Assembly (NCBI GenBank): GCA_963932465.1
Contig: OZ010792.1
Span: 110,478,935-110,542,934 of the forward strand
DNA from: Maratus speciosus
Taxonomy: Eukaryota > Arthropoda > Arachnida > Araneae > Salticidae
DNA: 64,000 bases
Direction: 5' to 3'
Part shown: positions 44,729-56,100 of the stretch, piece after piece
How positions within the stretch are numbered: the first letter of the stretch is position 1
Layout of the letters: each line of letters begins with the position of its first letter
Program-made: the position numbers and the translations under genes
The notes under the pieces: model-generated
What the model saw: the letters and a program-made list of their open reading frames with translations, nothing else
What the model was told of the DNA's origin: nothing
The model's database searches: none

Positions 44729-46098
44729 TCTCTTCTCTCTATTCTAAAGAAAAGTAACTTACGCTGTCACCGCCGTCGCCGGTTTTGATTTTTTTTGTGA
44801 CCGGAGGTATTTTTCCGTTAATATTAAGAAAAATATTGCATACAAAAATATGAAAATCTGTGGTATTATAGCGAAATGTTTTTGGTAAATACGCTGATGC
44901 AGACAGTTTTCAAATCGAAGAATTATTTTAAGAGATATTTAATGCTAAAGTTGGACAAAATCGTTCCATTAAAAAAGTTTTATAGGAGCAAAAAATATAC
45001 AAGTGAATTAATTCATTTTTAGATCATTTTATATCTTAGAATTTCCCGTGTGCAGACTGCCTTTACGTTTTTAATTTGACTCATTTTTTGAGGTTTTATA
45101 TCTTTTTTAAATTAAAATTTTCAGCATTTCGAGAGATATTTTTTACTTATTTTAGAAAATGGTATTAATTTAAACTGTTGCCGACTGTATAAACAGCGCA
45201 AACAATAATATTTGCTTCAAATTAAAAATTTATTTACGCGTGACTATTATTAATAGAAAAAAAACTTTCAAATTAGAATTAAATAATTACGTATGAAAAG
45301 CAGGAACTTATTGAAAATTACTTCATAAAAACTATATTTACCCGTGAATTTTAAAAAGAAAGGATATTGTAAAATAATAAATTCATTAACACGCGTTACA
45401 AGTCTTAAATAGGAGAAATTACGTCACATTTACATCACATTACGCTTATTACGTAAAATGAACAAAAAGTAATATTGCAAAACAGTTTAAATTTAAAAAT
45501 TGCTCGAGACATTAATTTCATATTTTGAGATTATATTATTAAGATTAATATTAATTTAATTGAATGCGTTTAGACTGATTTCGAGCGACTATTTAGTAAT
45601 TTAATAAAAATAAAAAAGATTACAAGCTGAAAATGAAGTGTCATCAACAAAAAATATGATTTGAAAGAGAAAAATCTCTGAAGCAGAAAATAAAGAAATT
45701 GCTTAAATGGTTTAGTTAAGATTCGTTAACCTTCTGTATCGTTTCCGTCAAACGAAGGCACTGGTATTTGTAAAACATATTTGCATTTTGATGATTTGCT
45801 TATTTTGAAGCATATATATTTTATATATCAGCTTATTTTGAAATGTTTAACTGATTTTATTTAATAAAAGACGAAAAAAGCCATTGTATCTTTTAACAGC
45901 GGCTGATTTTTCCTTAAAATTCCCCAATCAAAGAGAAATGAATAGAAACCCATTTGTAGGGAGATCGCCACTGTTTTTTAAATTAGAATTCGATCCTCCA
46001 AAATCTTTTTAAAGACGATCAAATTAGCGTGCTTTTAGAGACTGCGGTGTCTGAACGGGGGTTGGCGAGCGTAGCTCGTAGCGAGCCGAGCCCCCTAG
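44729..46098 (+). mobile_element. Non-autonomous Helitron, copy 3
   Basis: Inserted between A and T as expected: A, then TCTCTTCTCTCTATTC, and at the far end CTAG followed by T. GTGACCGGAGG, CGAAGAATTATTTTAAGAGA and GAACGGGGGTTGGCGAGCG match the other copies. It is 1,370 bp, longer than copy 4, because of about 400 extra bases near 45,530-45,960. The terminal hairpin is disturbed (GTAGCGAGCCGAGCCCCCTA). Confidence 0.8.
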
Positions 46099-46199
46099 TA
46101 AAATTAAAAGGATTTAAAGATGGAGAACGCAATGACGCCATCTACCAGATGAAAGTAGAATAAAAGTAAAATCGAATAAACATTATGGCATGCAGTGGC

Positions 46200-46243
46200 A
46201 ACATCCATTATAAAGGATCAGCTACTTTCTGACGCATTTCTGA

Positions 46244-46280
<37 letters not shown>

Positions 46281-46620
46281 GCATGAAATTGACAGGTGTT
46301 TTTATACAGAAATTATTTAATGGAATAGCTTTTTCCGTTTTTTGGTAAAAGCAGAAGCGAAGTTCTCTCAAAAAATTCTATAAAAGTTGGTCTTTTAAAC
46401 CGGATCGACTGCGCTGGAAAGGAAAAAAACTTGTCATCGCATGACAAAAATAGCTCATAACTCGTTAAGTAATTTATTTATCCAAAAATAGAAAACGCTA
46501 TTCGATCCCAATTTCCTTTAATAGTCAGCCCTGCAAGTTTTATGCCTTTACGTTTAAAAATGAATTAGAAAATGTGTTAGAAAGTTTCGCATTTATTGAG
46601 CAGGGAATTTGAGAACAGCC
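46200..46620 (+). mobile_element. TTAA MITE cluster, member 1
   Basis: Ends GAGAACAGCC followed by TTAA (46621-46624). The body (GCATGAAATTGACAGGTGTT, TTTTTGGTAAA, TATTTATCC) follows the same order as members 2 and 3. The left end is not resolved; a T run lies at 46252-46276. Confidence 0.5.
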
Positions 46621-46699
46621 TTAAGTTTAAATTGCATAACCACAGCTGGAAAGCGCACATTCAGCAGTTATCTCTCATAATTAAACTTGTAACCCGAAT

Positions 46700-47046
46700 T
46701 CCTTTAAATGTCCCTGTAAATGAACGTGAAATTCTACGCACTCAATAATCTATTGAAAGCATGTTGTGGTGTAGCTCAGTAATTATATCAATTTTATCAC
46801 ACACAAACACAAACTGTAGATGTTAGTTACTCTATGGTTTGCAGAAAGCATTTTGATGCCCATTTCAATGATGCATATCAATTTCTTTGTGTTTGAAGCA
46901 TTATAACATCAACATCGTTATTGCAAAGTATTTTTACTCATAGACCATAATATGGCGGAGATTTTTTATGAGTCCCTGTAAATGAACTATAAATGCTACA
47001 CACTTCATTTTCAATAGATATATGGTAAACCTCAAAAACATATCGA
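46700..47046 (+). repeat. CCCTGTAAATGAAC repeat units
   Basis: GTCCCTGTAAATGAACNTNAA-type words occur at 46706 and 46973, followed by GCTACACACTTCAT. The same units recur at 56.1-56.8 kb and 61.9-62.2 kb. Confidence 0.55.
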
Positions 47047-47050
47047 TTAA

Positions 47051-47492
47051 GGAGGTAAATCCAAAGGGGCAACTTTATGACAGTCGTTTTTGCTTGGCAA
47101 CGCATGAAATTAGCAGGTGTTGCTATTCAGAAACTATGCATGGCATTAACAGGTGTTGTTATTCAGAAACTATGTGATCGAAAGACGTTTTTCATTTTTT
47201 GGTAAACGCGAAAGATCGTTCAGAAAATCTTGTTAAAGTGGGCGTTTTGAACCGAATTTCTAGACGAAAGGAGAAATACCAGTCAGCGAAGGTAGAAAAA
47301 TCGATTGTCACGTGACCAAAAATCAACTGTAGCTCGATCTATAATTTATTTATCTAAAAAGAGAAAAAGTCTTTCGATTTCAAATTGCTTCCATAATTAG
47401 CACAGTCAATTTCGTACCTTTACATTTAAAAATGAGTTAATAAATGTGTCAGGAAGTATCGGGTTTGTTGAGCAGTGGACTTGAAAACCGCC
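47051..47492 (+). mobile_element. TTAA MITE cluster, member 2
   Basis: TTAA precedes (47047-47050) and follows (47493-47496). The body matches member 3 in order: AACTATGTGATCGAAAGACG, AAAGTGGGCGTTTTGAACCG, GTCACGTGACC. A short internal duplication of GGTGTTGNTATTCAGAAACT lies at 47117 and 47154. Confidence 0.65.
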
Positions 47493-47496
47493 TTAA

Positions 47497-47918
47497 GGCT
47501 GTTCTCAAATCCAAAAGGGTAACTTTCTGACATAAGTTTTAATTTATTTTTGTTCGAAAATGAATGAAACTATCTGGTGTTGTTGTTCAGAAACTATGTA
47601 ATTGAGCTGTTTTTTCAATTTTTTTGCAAACGCAATAGATCTTTCGGAAAATAATGTCAAAGTGGGCGTTTTTGAACCAAATTTCCGCGCGAAAGTACAA
47701 AAAATCACTCAAGAGCGGGCGAAAAACGGGTTTGTCACGTGATCGAAACCGCTTATAATCCAATAGGTAATTGGTTGATCAAAAAGATGGAAAAACAGTT
47801 CAATTCCAAATCGCTTCTATGGCCAGACTTTCCAATTGTATATCTTTCCGTTAAAAAATGAATTTGTAATTGTGTCAAAACGTTTTGCACTTGTTCAGCA
47901 GAGCAGTTAAGAACAGCC
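47497..47918 (+). mobile_element. TTAA MITE cluster, member 3
   Basis: TTAA at 47493-47496 is shared with member 2; TTAA at 47919-47922 follows. Ends: GGCTGTTCTCAA and (reversed) GGCTGTTCTTAA. This 422-bp copy is the best defined of the family, whose fourth copy is at 5679-6102. A partial end (TTGAGCAATGGACTTAAG) lies just beyond at 47955. Confidence 0.75.
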
Positions 47919-47979
47919 TTAACGGAAAAATCCTGGTAGCACTGCGGCCTTGTTGAGCAATGGACTTAAGAACCGCCAT

Positions 47980-48880
47980 AAATGCAATGCTATGGTATTT
48001 ACGAGAGCTAGAGCACGGTTAGGTGGTTACACAGGTGGACAGAAAAATCGAAGTCATAAATATTTTTCATCTAAGTTGGAAAACATTAAAGAGGAGGGGG
48101 AGGGGAATTTAGTGCATACATTCAGTTCAGATAAACAAAAAAAAATCATTTTATTTTTGACGTACCTTCAAAAAATTTGTACTCTCTGAAGGCTATAATT
48201 ATTTAACCATTCAGTTTAACCATACATCTATTTTAATTTATATATTTTTTAATTACAAATAGGACTGATACCACTGTATATTTTTGTATACCTTTATAAA
48301 AAATAGAAATGCAATATTTAATTAGTTGCCATAAAAAATAAAATAAATTAATGAACTGAAAAATATTTCTTTGAAATTTATTTGCCAAATAATATTTTAT
48401 AATATTTCGAAAGTCTTAAAAAGAATGTCCAATATGATCAAACAGTCTAAATTCTAGTTAATTATACAAATATAAATTTACATACCAATACATAAAAAAA
48501 ACTTAAAAAAAAACGCTTTGTAATATTAAAAAAAACTTGAATTTTCATTTTCGATATTTAAGTTACGTCTTAAAAATCTATTTTAATAAAACAAAAATTT
48601 TCTTTGCGTGAGTATGTGTGTGAGTGTTTGGTTGTTGGCGATAGCTAGGGAAATCTATCGCACATAGAAGTCTGAAAATTTGGAATACGGATAGCGGATA
48701 AGACGAGGAAAAGTTCGAATGTGCCTGACGCTCAGATTTCGGATTTTTTGATATTTTGCATTGAGCGGAGAAATGCGCGTAATTTCCCGATTTTCCAACT
48801 TCTCCAGAAATTTCGAGCCACTCATAAATTTAACCCAAATTGAATCTCTTTGCCCGGCATAGTAATCGGATATACTGCCC
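47980..48880. other. Unassigned AT-rich sequence
   Basis: Short frames on both strands show no domain. The last 240 bp before the LINE are GC-richer and may belong to another element or to its eroded 5' part. Confidence 0.4.
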
Positions 48881-49275
48881 ACTAATATCATTCGATATTG
48901 AAGCGGCTTTCGACACAATCGATTGGGAAACAATAGCATAAATCGAAATCATTGATAACTCTCCGCTTTCAGACTACTTAAAATCACTATTAAAGAATTA
49001 CATTTCCCACCGTTATAATGGCCTCCTGCATGGTACGGTAATCTCCTGGATTATATCAAGTAAAGGATGCCCACAGGGTTCCTGTCTCGGGCCGCTACTT
49101 TGGCTAATAGTTGCCGACTTCCTCATCAAACAACTCCACCTTCTAGCAGAGGACTTTACTATTTATGCTGATGACTTCGCTGTCTTGGCCTTTGGTGATA
49201 CACGAGATCAACTTGAAGATGATGCCAACATGAAAATAAAACACTTTTCCCACCTTTGCACAACATTTGGCTTAA

Positions 49276-49475
49276 CCCCTTGGGGACGAGCGACCGGTAT
49301 ACGTGCCGCATAAAGTGCTCAGAATCTGTGATTATTCTTACCAGTAGATTTTTATTGTAAATTTTGCCTTATTCAATCGGAGCATATTCCCAATTCAATT
49401 AGGCAAAAATTTATATTTTGAAAAACCGGTGATAAAAGATTAAAAAATCTGTAAAAGACGCTCGTCCCGAAGGGG
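49276..49475. mobile_element. TTAA-flanked MITE, 200 bp, copy B
   Basis: Inserted in the RT region of the LINE with TTAA at 49272-49275 and 49476-49479. Ends CCCCTTGGGGACGAGCG and (reversed) CCCCTTCGGGACGAGCG. Same length as copy A at 19024-19223. The LINE reading continues across it, so it is younger than the LINE. Confidence 0.85.
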
Positions 49476-49755
49476 TTAAGACCCGCGGCAAAAAACAACA
49501 GATATACTTTTTGGCAGATATCTTCTAGAAAAACATTATCCTATATTCAAATTTAATGGACAAACCATTAGTATCAAGAAAAATCTAACCGATCATGGAC
49601 TAATTCTGGATTCCAAATTAAACTTCAACGATCATTTATCTCATCTTAGAACGAAAGTTCAACAATTTAGTTCAGGTTTTGGTAATCTCCATTTCTTCAG
49701 TAAAAGAATAAAACCTGCAATCCTAAAAATCTTGTATAACACAGTCATCCAAATC

Positions 49756-49948
49756 GGTTTATGCTAAATTTATCCGATTACTTTTTCAGTTTTAAAATTA
49801 AATAGAAAAATCTTCAGCATCTTTTATATATTTTAAACTATTTATCATAACAAATGGATTTGAGAGGTTTTTTTTTTTTATATAACAGCAATATCTGATA
49901 TACTAAAATTGAAAGAAAACAGTGGAAATTCAGAAAGATAACGACAGT
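49756..49948 (+). mobile_element. 193-bp insertion in the LINE
   Basis: The segment is nearly identical to 58703-58890 (TTTATGCTAAATTTATCCGA to GAAAGATAACGACA). CAAATC flanks it at 49750-49755 and 49949-49954, and removing it with one copy restores the LINE reading (TVIQ-ILYGSE). It is therefore a true insertion with a 6-bp duplication of a piece of the 57-61-kb repeat. Confidence 0.7.
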
Positions 49949-51300
49949 CAAATCTTATACGGCTCAGAGATTTGGTTCGCCCACATCAAAAATCGTGGCC
50001 TTCGAAAAATCAAATCAATACACCGAATGGCACTATTAGTTTTCTTACCGGTTTGTACACCAATTGAACTAGTACTTGCAAAAGAATTTTCCTACTCAAA
50101 AATCATAAAAGGTGAACGTCCTTTTATTCATTAAGCAGTCACACTATCCATTACAAATCTAATGATAAAAACTAAAACTTTTGAATTCTCTAATTACAAC
50201 CAACTTAACAATCTCAACATTCTAGAAGATTATATCTCAGTTAATCCCAAAGATATTGATGTAACCATTTACACTGACGGTTCAGTTATGGACTCAGGAT
50301 CTGCTTCAGCTTTCACAGTGGAACACAACAATTCTTTTATCTTAGATACATCTTTTCGTCTCCATTAATTTAATTCCGCATATCAAACTGAATTATTTGC
50401 TATATAACAAGCAATAAGTTGGTTCATAACATCACCATTTACTTCATTAATTTTATACTCAGACAGACACTCATCGGTGGACGTGATGCGGTGGACAAAT
50501 TAACATTTCCAAGAAATCAACTGATTCTAGACATATATAAACTGGTACTGCCCAACGCTAATAAATTGGTAACCGTACATTGGGCCAAAGCACATATTGG
50601 TACAACTGGAAACGAAAGGGCAGACTCCTTGGCCAAGGCAGCTATATCTAGTGACCTACCAATAACAAAAATAAATTTGCCAACTACTCTTGTAAAACGT
50701 CTTCTACAAGAAAAAATGCGAGTAGATTGGCAGTCTCAAGGGTCTTCTTCCACTAAGGGAAGATTCACCTATAAAATCATCAATAAAGTAGACCCAAACT
50801 TTATTTGCGACAAAATTATCCTACCAATTTTTTCTAAGTGAACATGGCAGTTTCCCAACTTTTCTGTATAAAATAGGAAAACGAGATACTCCAAATCGCC
50901 ATCGCCCGTGTGAAAATGGAATTGGATATCCCGTACACTATCTCTATAAAAAAAATGTTCATTGCTGAACTATTCCTTTCCGTTTAATAGGAGAAAAACT
51001 CTTCGACAAAATATGCAACAAACTTTTTCTAAACCAGAAAATTTCCTAAAATTAAAACACATTTACAATCAACTAAATAAACTATTTTCATTTATTTACA
51101 AGGACTTATAATTATGAATAATTACTTAATTTGGAACCTTAAATCGACAATATAACATACTTAACTTCATTTTCTTTTAGTTCATATACTATTCTGTTCA
51201 TAAACATTTTGATTTATCAACATTAGTTGTAAGCGCTGATGATTTCCAATTGTCACTTTTAATAGAGTTACAAAAAAAAACAAAAAAAAAACATATATAC

Positions 51301-51551
51301 TATATAAATATATATCATTTAATTTTTATTTTAGTTGGAGGTCGTCAGTCTATTTCTATGTCTAACTGTAATCATATATATATATATGTACGAATTAAAT
51401 ATCTATGCATGTATAATACCAGGTTCGCCCTGAATAATAGGACAACCTATTGTTAGTTCAATGTATTAAAAGAAACCTCTTTTTTAGGTTTCAAATAAAT
51501 GGATTATGGGTTTCTCGGACGCACGTTTCCCCTCGTGGACATTTCTTAGAC
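51301..51551. other. Spacer between LINE and hAT element
   Basis: Contains a short (TA)n run near 51376. TTTCCCCTCGTGGACA at 51527 resembles the end of the hairpin at 11264-11280. No gene. Confidence 0.4.
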
Positions 51552-53588
51552 CAGGTATGTCAAACACGTGGCCCGCGGGACACACGTGGCCCGCCGATCA
51601 CTTATCTGTGGTCCGTGAAGGAATTTCACATTTGGAATTTCACAACAATTGGAATTTCACATTTGCTTAATTTAATTGTTAGAGCGCACATGCTGAAGAC
51701 ACACTTTGCATGAGCACACTTGCACCAACCGTGGTCTAGATATGGCAAAGAAACGAAAGAGAGGTATATGTGTTAACTAATTTTCATGATTTTTATTACT
51801 GATGTTAAATTAATTTTTATAGCCTTTGGCTAGTGCTTGTCATCTGCCGAGTTTTTCCAGAGACATCTCTGATTGCATTATTACAAAAGTCATAGGAGTA
51901 GAAAAATTAAAAAAATATTAAAAAAGGATTTCAAAAGAAGATTTTTGAATTTAAAGAAACGTGAAAATCTGTTTAATCTGTTTCCTTCACCTCTAATAAT
52001 TGATGACCAAATTACTGTTTAGGATTTATTACTGCAGCTAATCAAAATTCATCGCAGCTCCATATTAGCACATATATACATGGATATGGATTTTCCAAAT
52101 TTCTGTAATTATTCATCAGTCGACTAATTTTTATGAAGTGCAGTATGCAACTTTTTGTTATTTTTCAAGTCAACTAAACATAATTTAAACCAAAAAATGC
52201 ATTTAATAAATGAAATTAAATAAGTAGCGAATATATATAGCATATTTTATTAAATAGATTTTCTAATTCAAAGTATGTTTATTTTTATTTTTTACTTGGA
52301 GAAAACATGGTAGATTGACAGCTATGCCTTTGCTAAATCCAGATTAGCGTCTACCAGCAATTTTTAAAATGAACGCAATTTATAAAATCCACTTATGATA
52401 AAAAGTAATTTTGAATATTTTTTTAAAAAATAATGTGTAATTTAATGTTGGAATTTTGCGCTAAAATTTCTTTATCATGGCTGTATTTTGTACAGACAAA
52501 TTTTATTCTGTGCAATGGTAATAATAATATTACCTTAAAATATGCCCCGCGGCTTTGTATATAACTAGGGGGTTCTGCCCCCTACGAGCTACGCTCGTCA
52601 ACCCCCGTTCAGACACCGCAGACTCTAACAGCACGCTAATTTGATCGCCTTTAAAAAGATTTCGGAAGATTGAATTATAATTTGAATCTGACAATTATAA
52701 TCTGACGTAATTTTCACCAAACTTTTCTTTCTCTTTTGAATATTCACGTCAAAATACTTTTGTTAGAAATGAAATATTATGATCATCTTAAAATGTCAAG
52801 TAAATGTCTCGCGCAATTTTTAAATTAAAACTGTTTTGCAATATTACTTTTTGTTCATTTTACGTAATAAGTGTAATATGACGTAAATTCTCCTATTTAG
52901 GACTTCTAACGCATGTTACTGAATTTATTATTTTACAATATTCTTTCTCATTTAAAATTCACGTGTAACTATAATTTTTATGACGTAATTTTCAATGAGT
53001 TCCTGCTTTTTATATTTTTTGTTTATAATAGTTACGTGTAAAATAAATTTTTAATTTGAAGCAAACATTACTGTTTGCGCTGTTTATACAGCTGGCAACA
53101 GTTTAAATTAATACAATTTTCTAAAATTTGTAAAAAATCTCTCTCGAAATGCTGAAAATTTGAATTTAAAATAGAAATAAAACCTCGAAAAATTATTCAA
53201 ATTAAAAAACTAACTGCAATCTGCACGCCGGGAAATTCTGACGCATAAAATGATCTAAAAATGATTAAATTCCTATGTACAGTTTTTGCTCCTATAAAAC
53301 TTTTTTAATGGAACGACTTTGTCCAACTTTGGCATTAAATATCTCTTAAAATAATTCTTCGATTTGAAAACTGTCTGCTTCAGCGTGTTTATCAAACATT
53401 TTTCTATAATACTACCGATTTTCATATTTTTGTATGCAACAGTTTTTTTAATATTAACGAAGAAAGACCTCCGGTCACAAAAAATTCAAAACACCGGCGG
53501 CGGTGGGGGTGACAGCGGTAGTTACTTTTTTTTAGAATAGAGAGATGTTTAATTTGGCCCGTTGCAGTAAATGAGTTTGACATACCTG
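51552..53588. mobile_element. hAT-like element with nested Helitron
   Basis: The ends CAGGTATGTCAAAC are perfect 14-bp inverted repeats, followed inside by GTGGCCCGCGGG and TTTGGCCCG words typical of one hAT terminus class. The flanks TCTTAGAC and TCTTATAC are an 8-bp target duplication with one mismatch. Without the nested Helitron it would be about 1,056 bp. No transposase. Confidence 0.85.
52565..53545 (-). mobile_element. Non-autonomous Helitron, copy 4
   Basis: A complete copy in minus orientation: start TCTCTCTATTCTAAAAAAAA preceded by A, end hairpin AGGGGGCAGAACCCCCTAG followed by T. It sits inside the hAT-like element at 51552-53588, so it is younger than it. It is the best-defined member of the family here (981 bp). 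Confidence 0.9.
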
Positions 53589-54310
53589 TCTTATACCGAA
53601 AGGTTGGCTGTTCACTAGTGGGTTATTTCAGGGTCCGGCATAGTAAATTTTGTCCTTTTTTCAATAAAATTTTTCAGGATTTATTACAGCGATTTTTTAA
53701 TTGCCCCCGCCCATCGTTTTTTCAAAGTCTCTATTTCGCCGAAAATGAGAACTTTGCATTTTATCAACCAATTTCTATTTGATATCTTATACATCTAATT
53801 GTATATTTTATACCCCTGTATGGAGCAGAGTTTCATCAATCGTAATGCATAAAATATGAAATAGTTTCTTTTTTTTTTTTTTTAATTAAACATTAAAGAA
53901 AATAAATTCATCGATTTTTTCTCTAAAACGCAGCAAAGAAAGACAGGAAACAGACCCAGCTTTGATTTCCTAAGTAGTCCCGTTTATCGCCCCTCACGGT
54001 CGAGAGCTTTTTTTTTTTTTTTTCATTAGTCCGCGTGTGAAAAGAAGAGTTGGAATGTATACTTATTAATGGTTTAGAAGTGCAATTTCCCTCCCAGAAT
54101 TTTGCAGTGCCTATTCCTCCCCCAAAGCTTCAAAACCCCTTCTGGAAAAAAAAAATATGTCTGAATTAATATCATCTAGATCGTAATATAACGGTAACTA
54201 TCTCAAGATTGTTATCTTCTGCCCCAGGAACGATCAACGGCGAGTGGGTCAGCTAGTATGAAATAAAGTGCTAACAGTATAAATGCTGCGTTACATATTT
54301 CGTTATTTTT
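53589..54310. other. Unassigned sequence with T runs
   Basis: T runs lie near 53868-53883 and 54008-54023. I see no gene or element ends. Confidence 0.45.
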
Positions 54311-54410
54311 AGGGTTTCGTTCATCTGACGAAACCCTATTCGTCTCGCTCCTCTGTCTGTCTGTCCGTCACAGAGCCCGTTCTCAAAAACTATTTATGTT
54401 GGAGACTTGA

Positions 54411-55250
54411 AATTTTGCATACTTATAGCTGAACACCTCACATCAAACAACAAATCCTAAAATTTTGAAAAAGTCTTATATTTAACCCTCTGGGCTCCAA
54501 CTTGTGTATTTTAATCTTTTTGTTCTAACTGAGCCCCTAATTAATTTGAAGGCTTAAAATTTTGCATACTTATAGCTGAACGCATCACATCAAACGACAA
54601 ATCATAAAATTTTGAAAAAGTCTTATATTTAATCCTCTGGGCTCTAACTTGTGTATTTTAATCTTTTTGTTCTAACTGAGACCCTAATTAAGTTTAAGAC
54701 TTGAAATTTTGCATACTTATAGCTGAACGCATCACATCAAACGACAAATCATAAAATTTTGAAAAAGTCTTATATTTAACCCTCTGGGCTCCAACTTGTG
54801 TATTTTAATCTTTTTGTTCTAACTGAGCCCCTAATTAATTTGAAGGTTTAAAATTTTGCATACTTATAGCTGAACGCATCACATCAAACGACAAATCATA
54901 AAATTTTGAAAAAGTCTTATATTTAACCCTCTGGGCTCTAACTTGTGTATTTTAATCTTTTTGTTCTAACTGAGCCCCTAATTAAGTTTAAGACTTGAAA
55001 TTTTGCATACTTACAGCTGAACACCTCACATCAAACGACAAATTATAAAATTTTGAAAAAGTCTTGTATTTAACCCTCTGGACTCTAACTTGTGTATTTT
55101 AAGCTTTTTATTCTAACTGAGCCCCTATTTAAGTTGAAGACTTGAAATTTTGCATACGTATAGCAGAACACTTGCGATCACATGAAAAATCATAAAATTT
55201 TCAAAAAGTCTTACATTATTTACCCACCGGGCTCTAACTTCTGCATTTTA
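54411..55250 (-). repeat. 147-bp tandem array, six units
   Basis: ACTTATAGCTGAAC-type words recur at 54424, 54571, 54718, 54865, 55012 and 55159, exactly 147 bp apart. Units 2 and 4 (TTAATTTGAAGG) alternate with units 3 and 5 (TTAAGTTTAAGAC), indicating a 294-bp dimeric higher-order repeat. Same satellite as 24053-26060, opposite orientation. Confidence 0.95.
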
Positions 55251-55372
55251 AGCAATTTTTCTAACCTCCACCCATTGCACCCGGTGGGTATTTTTCTAAC
55301 TTTCGCCGACACCACTTTGACCACTCTTTCATATTATGCACATAGCCTTACATATTTCAGTTCCACTTTTTA

Positions 55373-55387
55373 CTGCCAGGGGGCGCC
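55373..55387 (+). promoter_or_regulatory. CTCF-like motif, left
   Basis: CTGCCAGGGGGCGCC has the AGGGGGCGC core of CTCF sites. It lies in the left arm of an imperfect inverted repeat (55360-55387 with 55491-55520) in the tail of the satellite-carrying element. Confidence 0.35.
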
Positions 55388-55490
55388 TACCTATCTCGGG
55401 TGTTATAGATCCGATCCCCTCGACTAATATACCTACGGATAGGTTGTAAAACGCAGTTACGTTCGGATAGAGGTTTGTGTAAAATAGAGT

Positions 55491-55505
55491 GCGCCCCCTG
55501 GTGGC
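55491..55505 (-). promoter_or_regulatory. CTCF-like motif, right
   Basis: The minus strand reads GCCACCAGGGGGCGC, a near-ideal CTCF consensus. With the site at 55373 it forms a convergent pair about 115 bp apart. Confidence 0.45.
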
Positions 55506-55572
55506 GAAATGTGGAACTAACAGATTTCGCAAAAGGATAAAGTGTTTTGAAAGGAATATCAAACGAAACCCT

Positions 55573-56100
55573 TTGTGCGATCTGTGATCACACTTTCCCT
55601 CTTGTTTAAGTCTTTATAACAATTATTAGAATAATCTTAAAAAGACACAAGAAAGAAAAATCATGCGTTAAGCATACATTATGAAACACTTTCTAACACT
55701 TCCTGAACGCTTTAACAAAACTTCGTTATTTAGGGAAATAAGGTAAATAAGATAACTAAGTAAACATTCTAGAAAACGCATAAAATATTTGAAAAGCTCA
55801 TTTCAGTAGTTACCATCCATAGCCAAATATGTATTCCAATTATTTTCAGCAGCAATGTATTTGATCTGTAGGTTGATATATATACTACATAATGGGAAAA
55901 TTTAGTTTAGCAAAAAAGCGCATAACAGGTTGAAATTTCTCGTTCAACAATTTATACTAATAGATGGAAACATACTTGAATAATTTTGTATAACCCTTAC
56001 TACACGACACTATTTAGCTAAAATTTAATTCAAACTAAAACACTCTTAAAACTACTGAAATCACATTTCCAGAAATTATCATTTATAGACGGCCATGTAT
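55573..56100. other. Unassigned AT-rich sequence
   Basis: No gene. The last part grades into the degenerate units that follow. Confidence 0.4.

Larger units (their letters stand above)
48881..51300 (+). pseudogene. LINE with RT and RNase H, broken
   Basis: A 5'-truncated non-LTR retrotransposon. RT motifs in order: SFDIEAAFDTIDW (first catalytic Asp), SSKGCPQGSCLGPLLW, and YADDFAVLAFGD (49164, catalytic Asp pair). After the MITE at 49276 the protein continues with LTDHGLILDSKLNFNDHL. After the insertion at 49756 it continues with LYGSEIWFAH. RNase H follows: TIYTDGS, YQTELFAI, HWAKAHIGTTGNERADSLAK. The C-terminal domain has KGRFTYKII and HGSFPTFLYKIGK. Stops and frameshifts (for example near 48930, 50370 and 50490) and two insertions inactivate it. 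An A-rich tail lies near 51270-51290. RT plus RNase H suggests an I/R1/LOA-type clade. Same family as 12066-13810. Confidence 0.85.
54311..55572 (+). mobile_element. TIR-bounded element carrying the 147-bp satellite
   Basis: The ends are AGGGTTTCGTT at 54311 and AACGAAACCCT at 55562-55572. The left end itself forms a 10-bp hairpin (AGGGTTTCGT, loop TCATCTG, ACGAAACCCT). Inside, in order: a TGTCTGTCTGTC tract, CACAGAGCCCGTTCTC, about six satellite units, and a 250-bp tail with its own inverted repeat. The first 100 bp match the reversed end at 26061-26152. Possible target duplication TT. No protein is encoded, so movement would depend on other elements. Confidence 0.65.

Noticed and set aside
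55329..55562. 77-codon minus-strand frame
   Set aside because: It lies in the inverted-repeat tail of the satellite-carrying element and shows no domain; the stop-free stretch is explained by local GC content.
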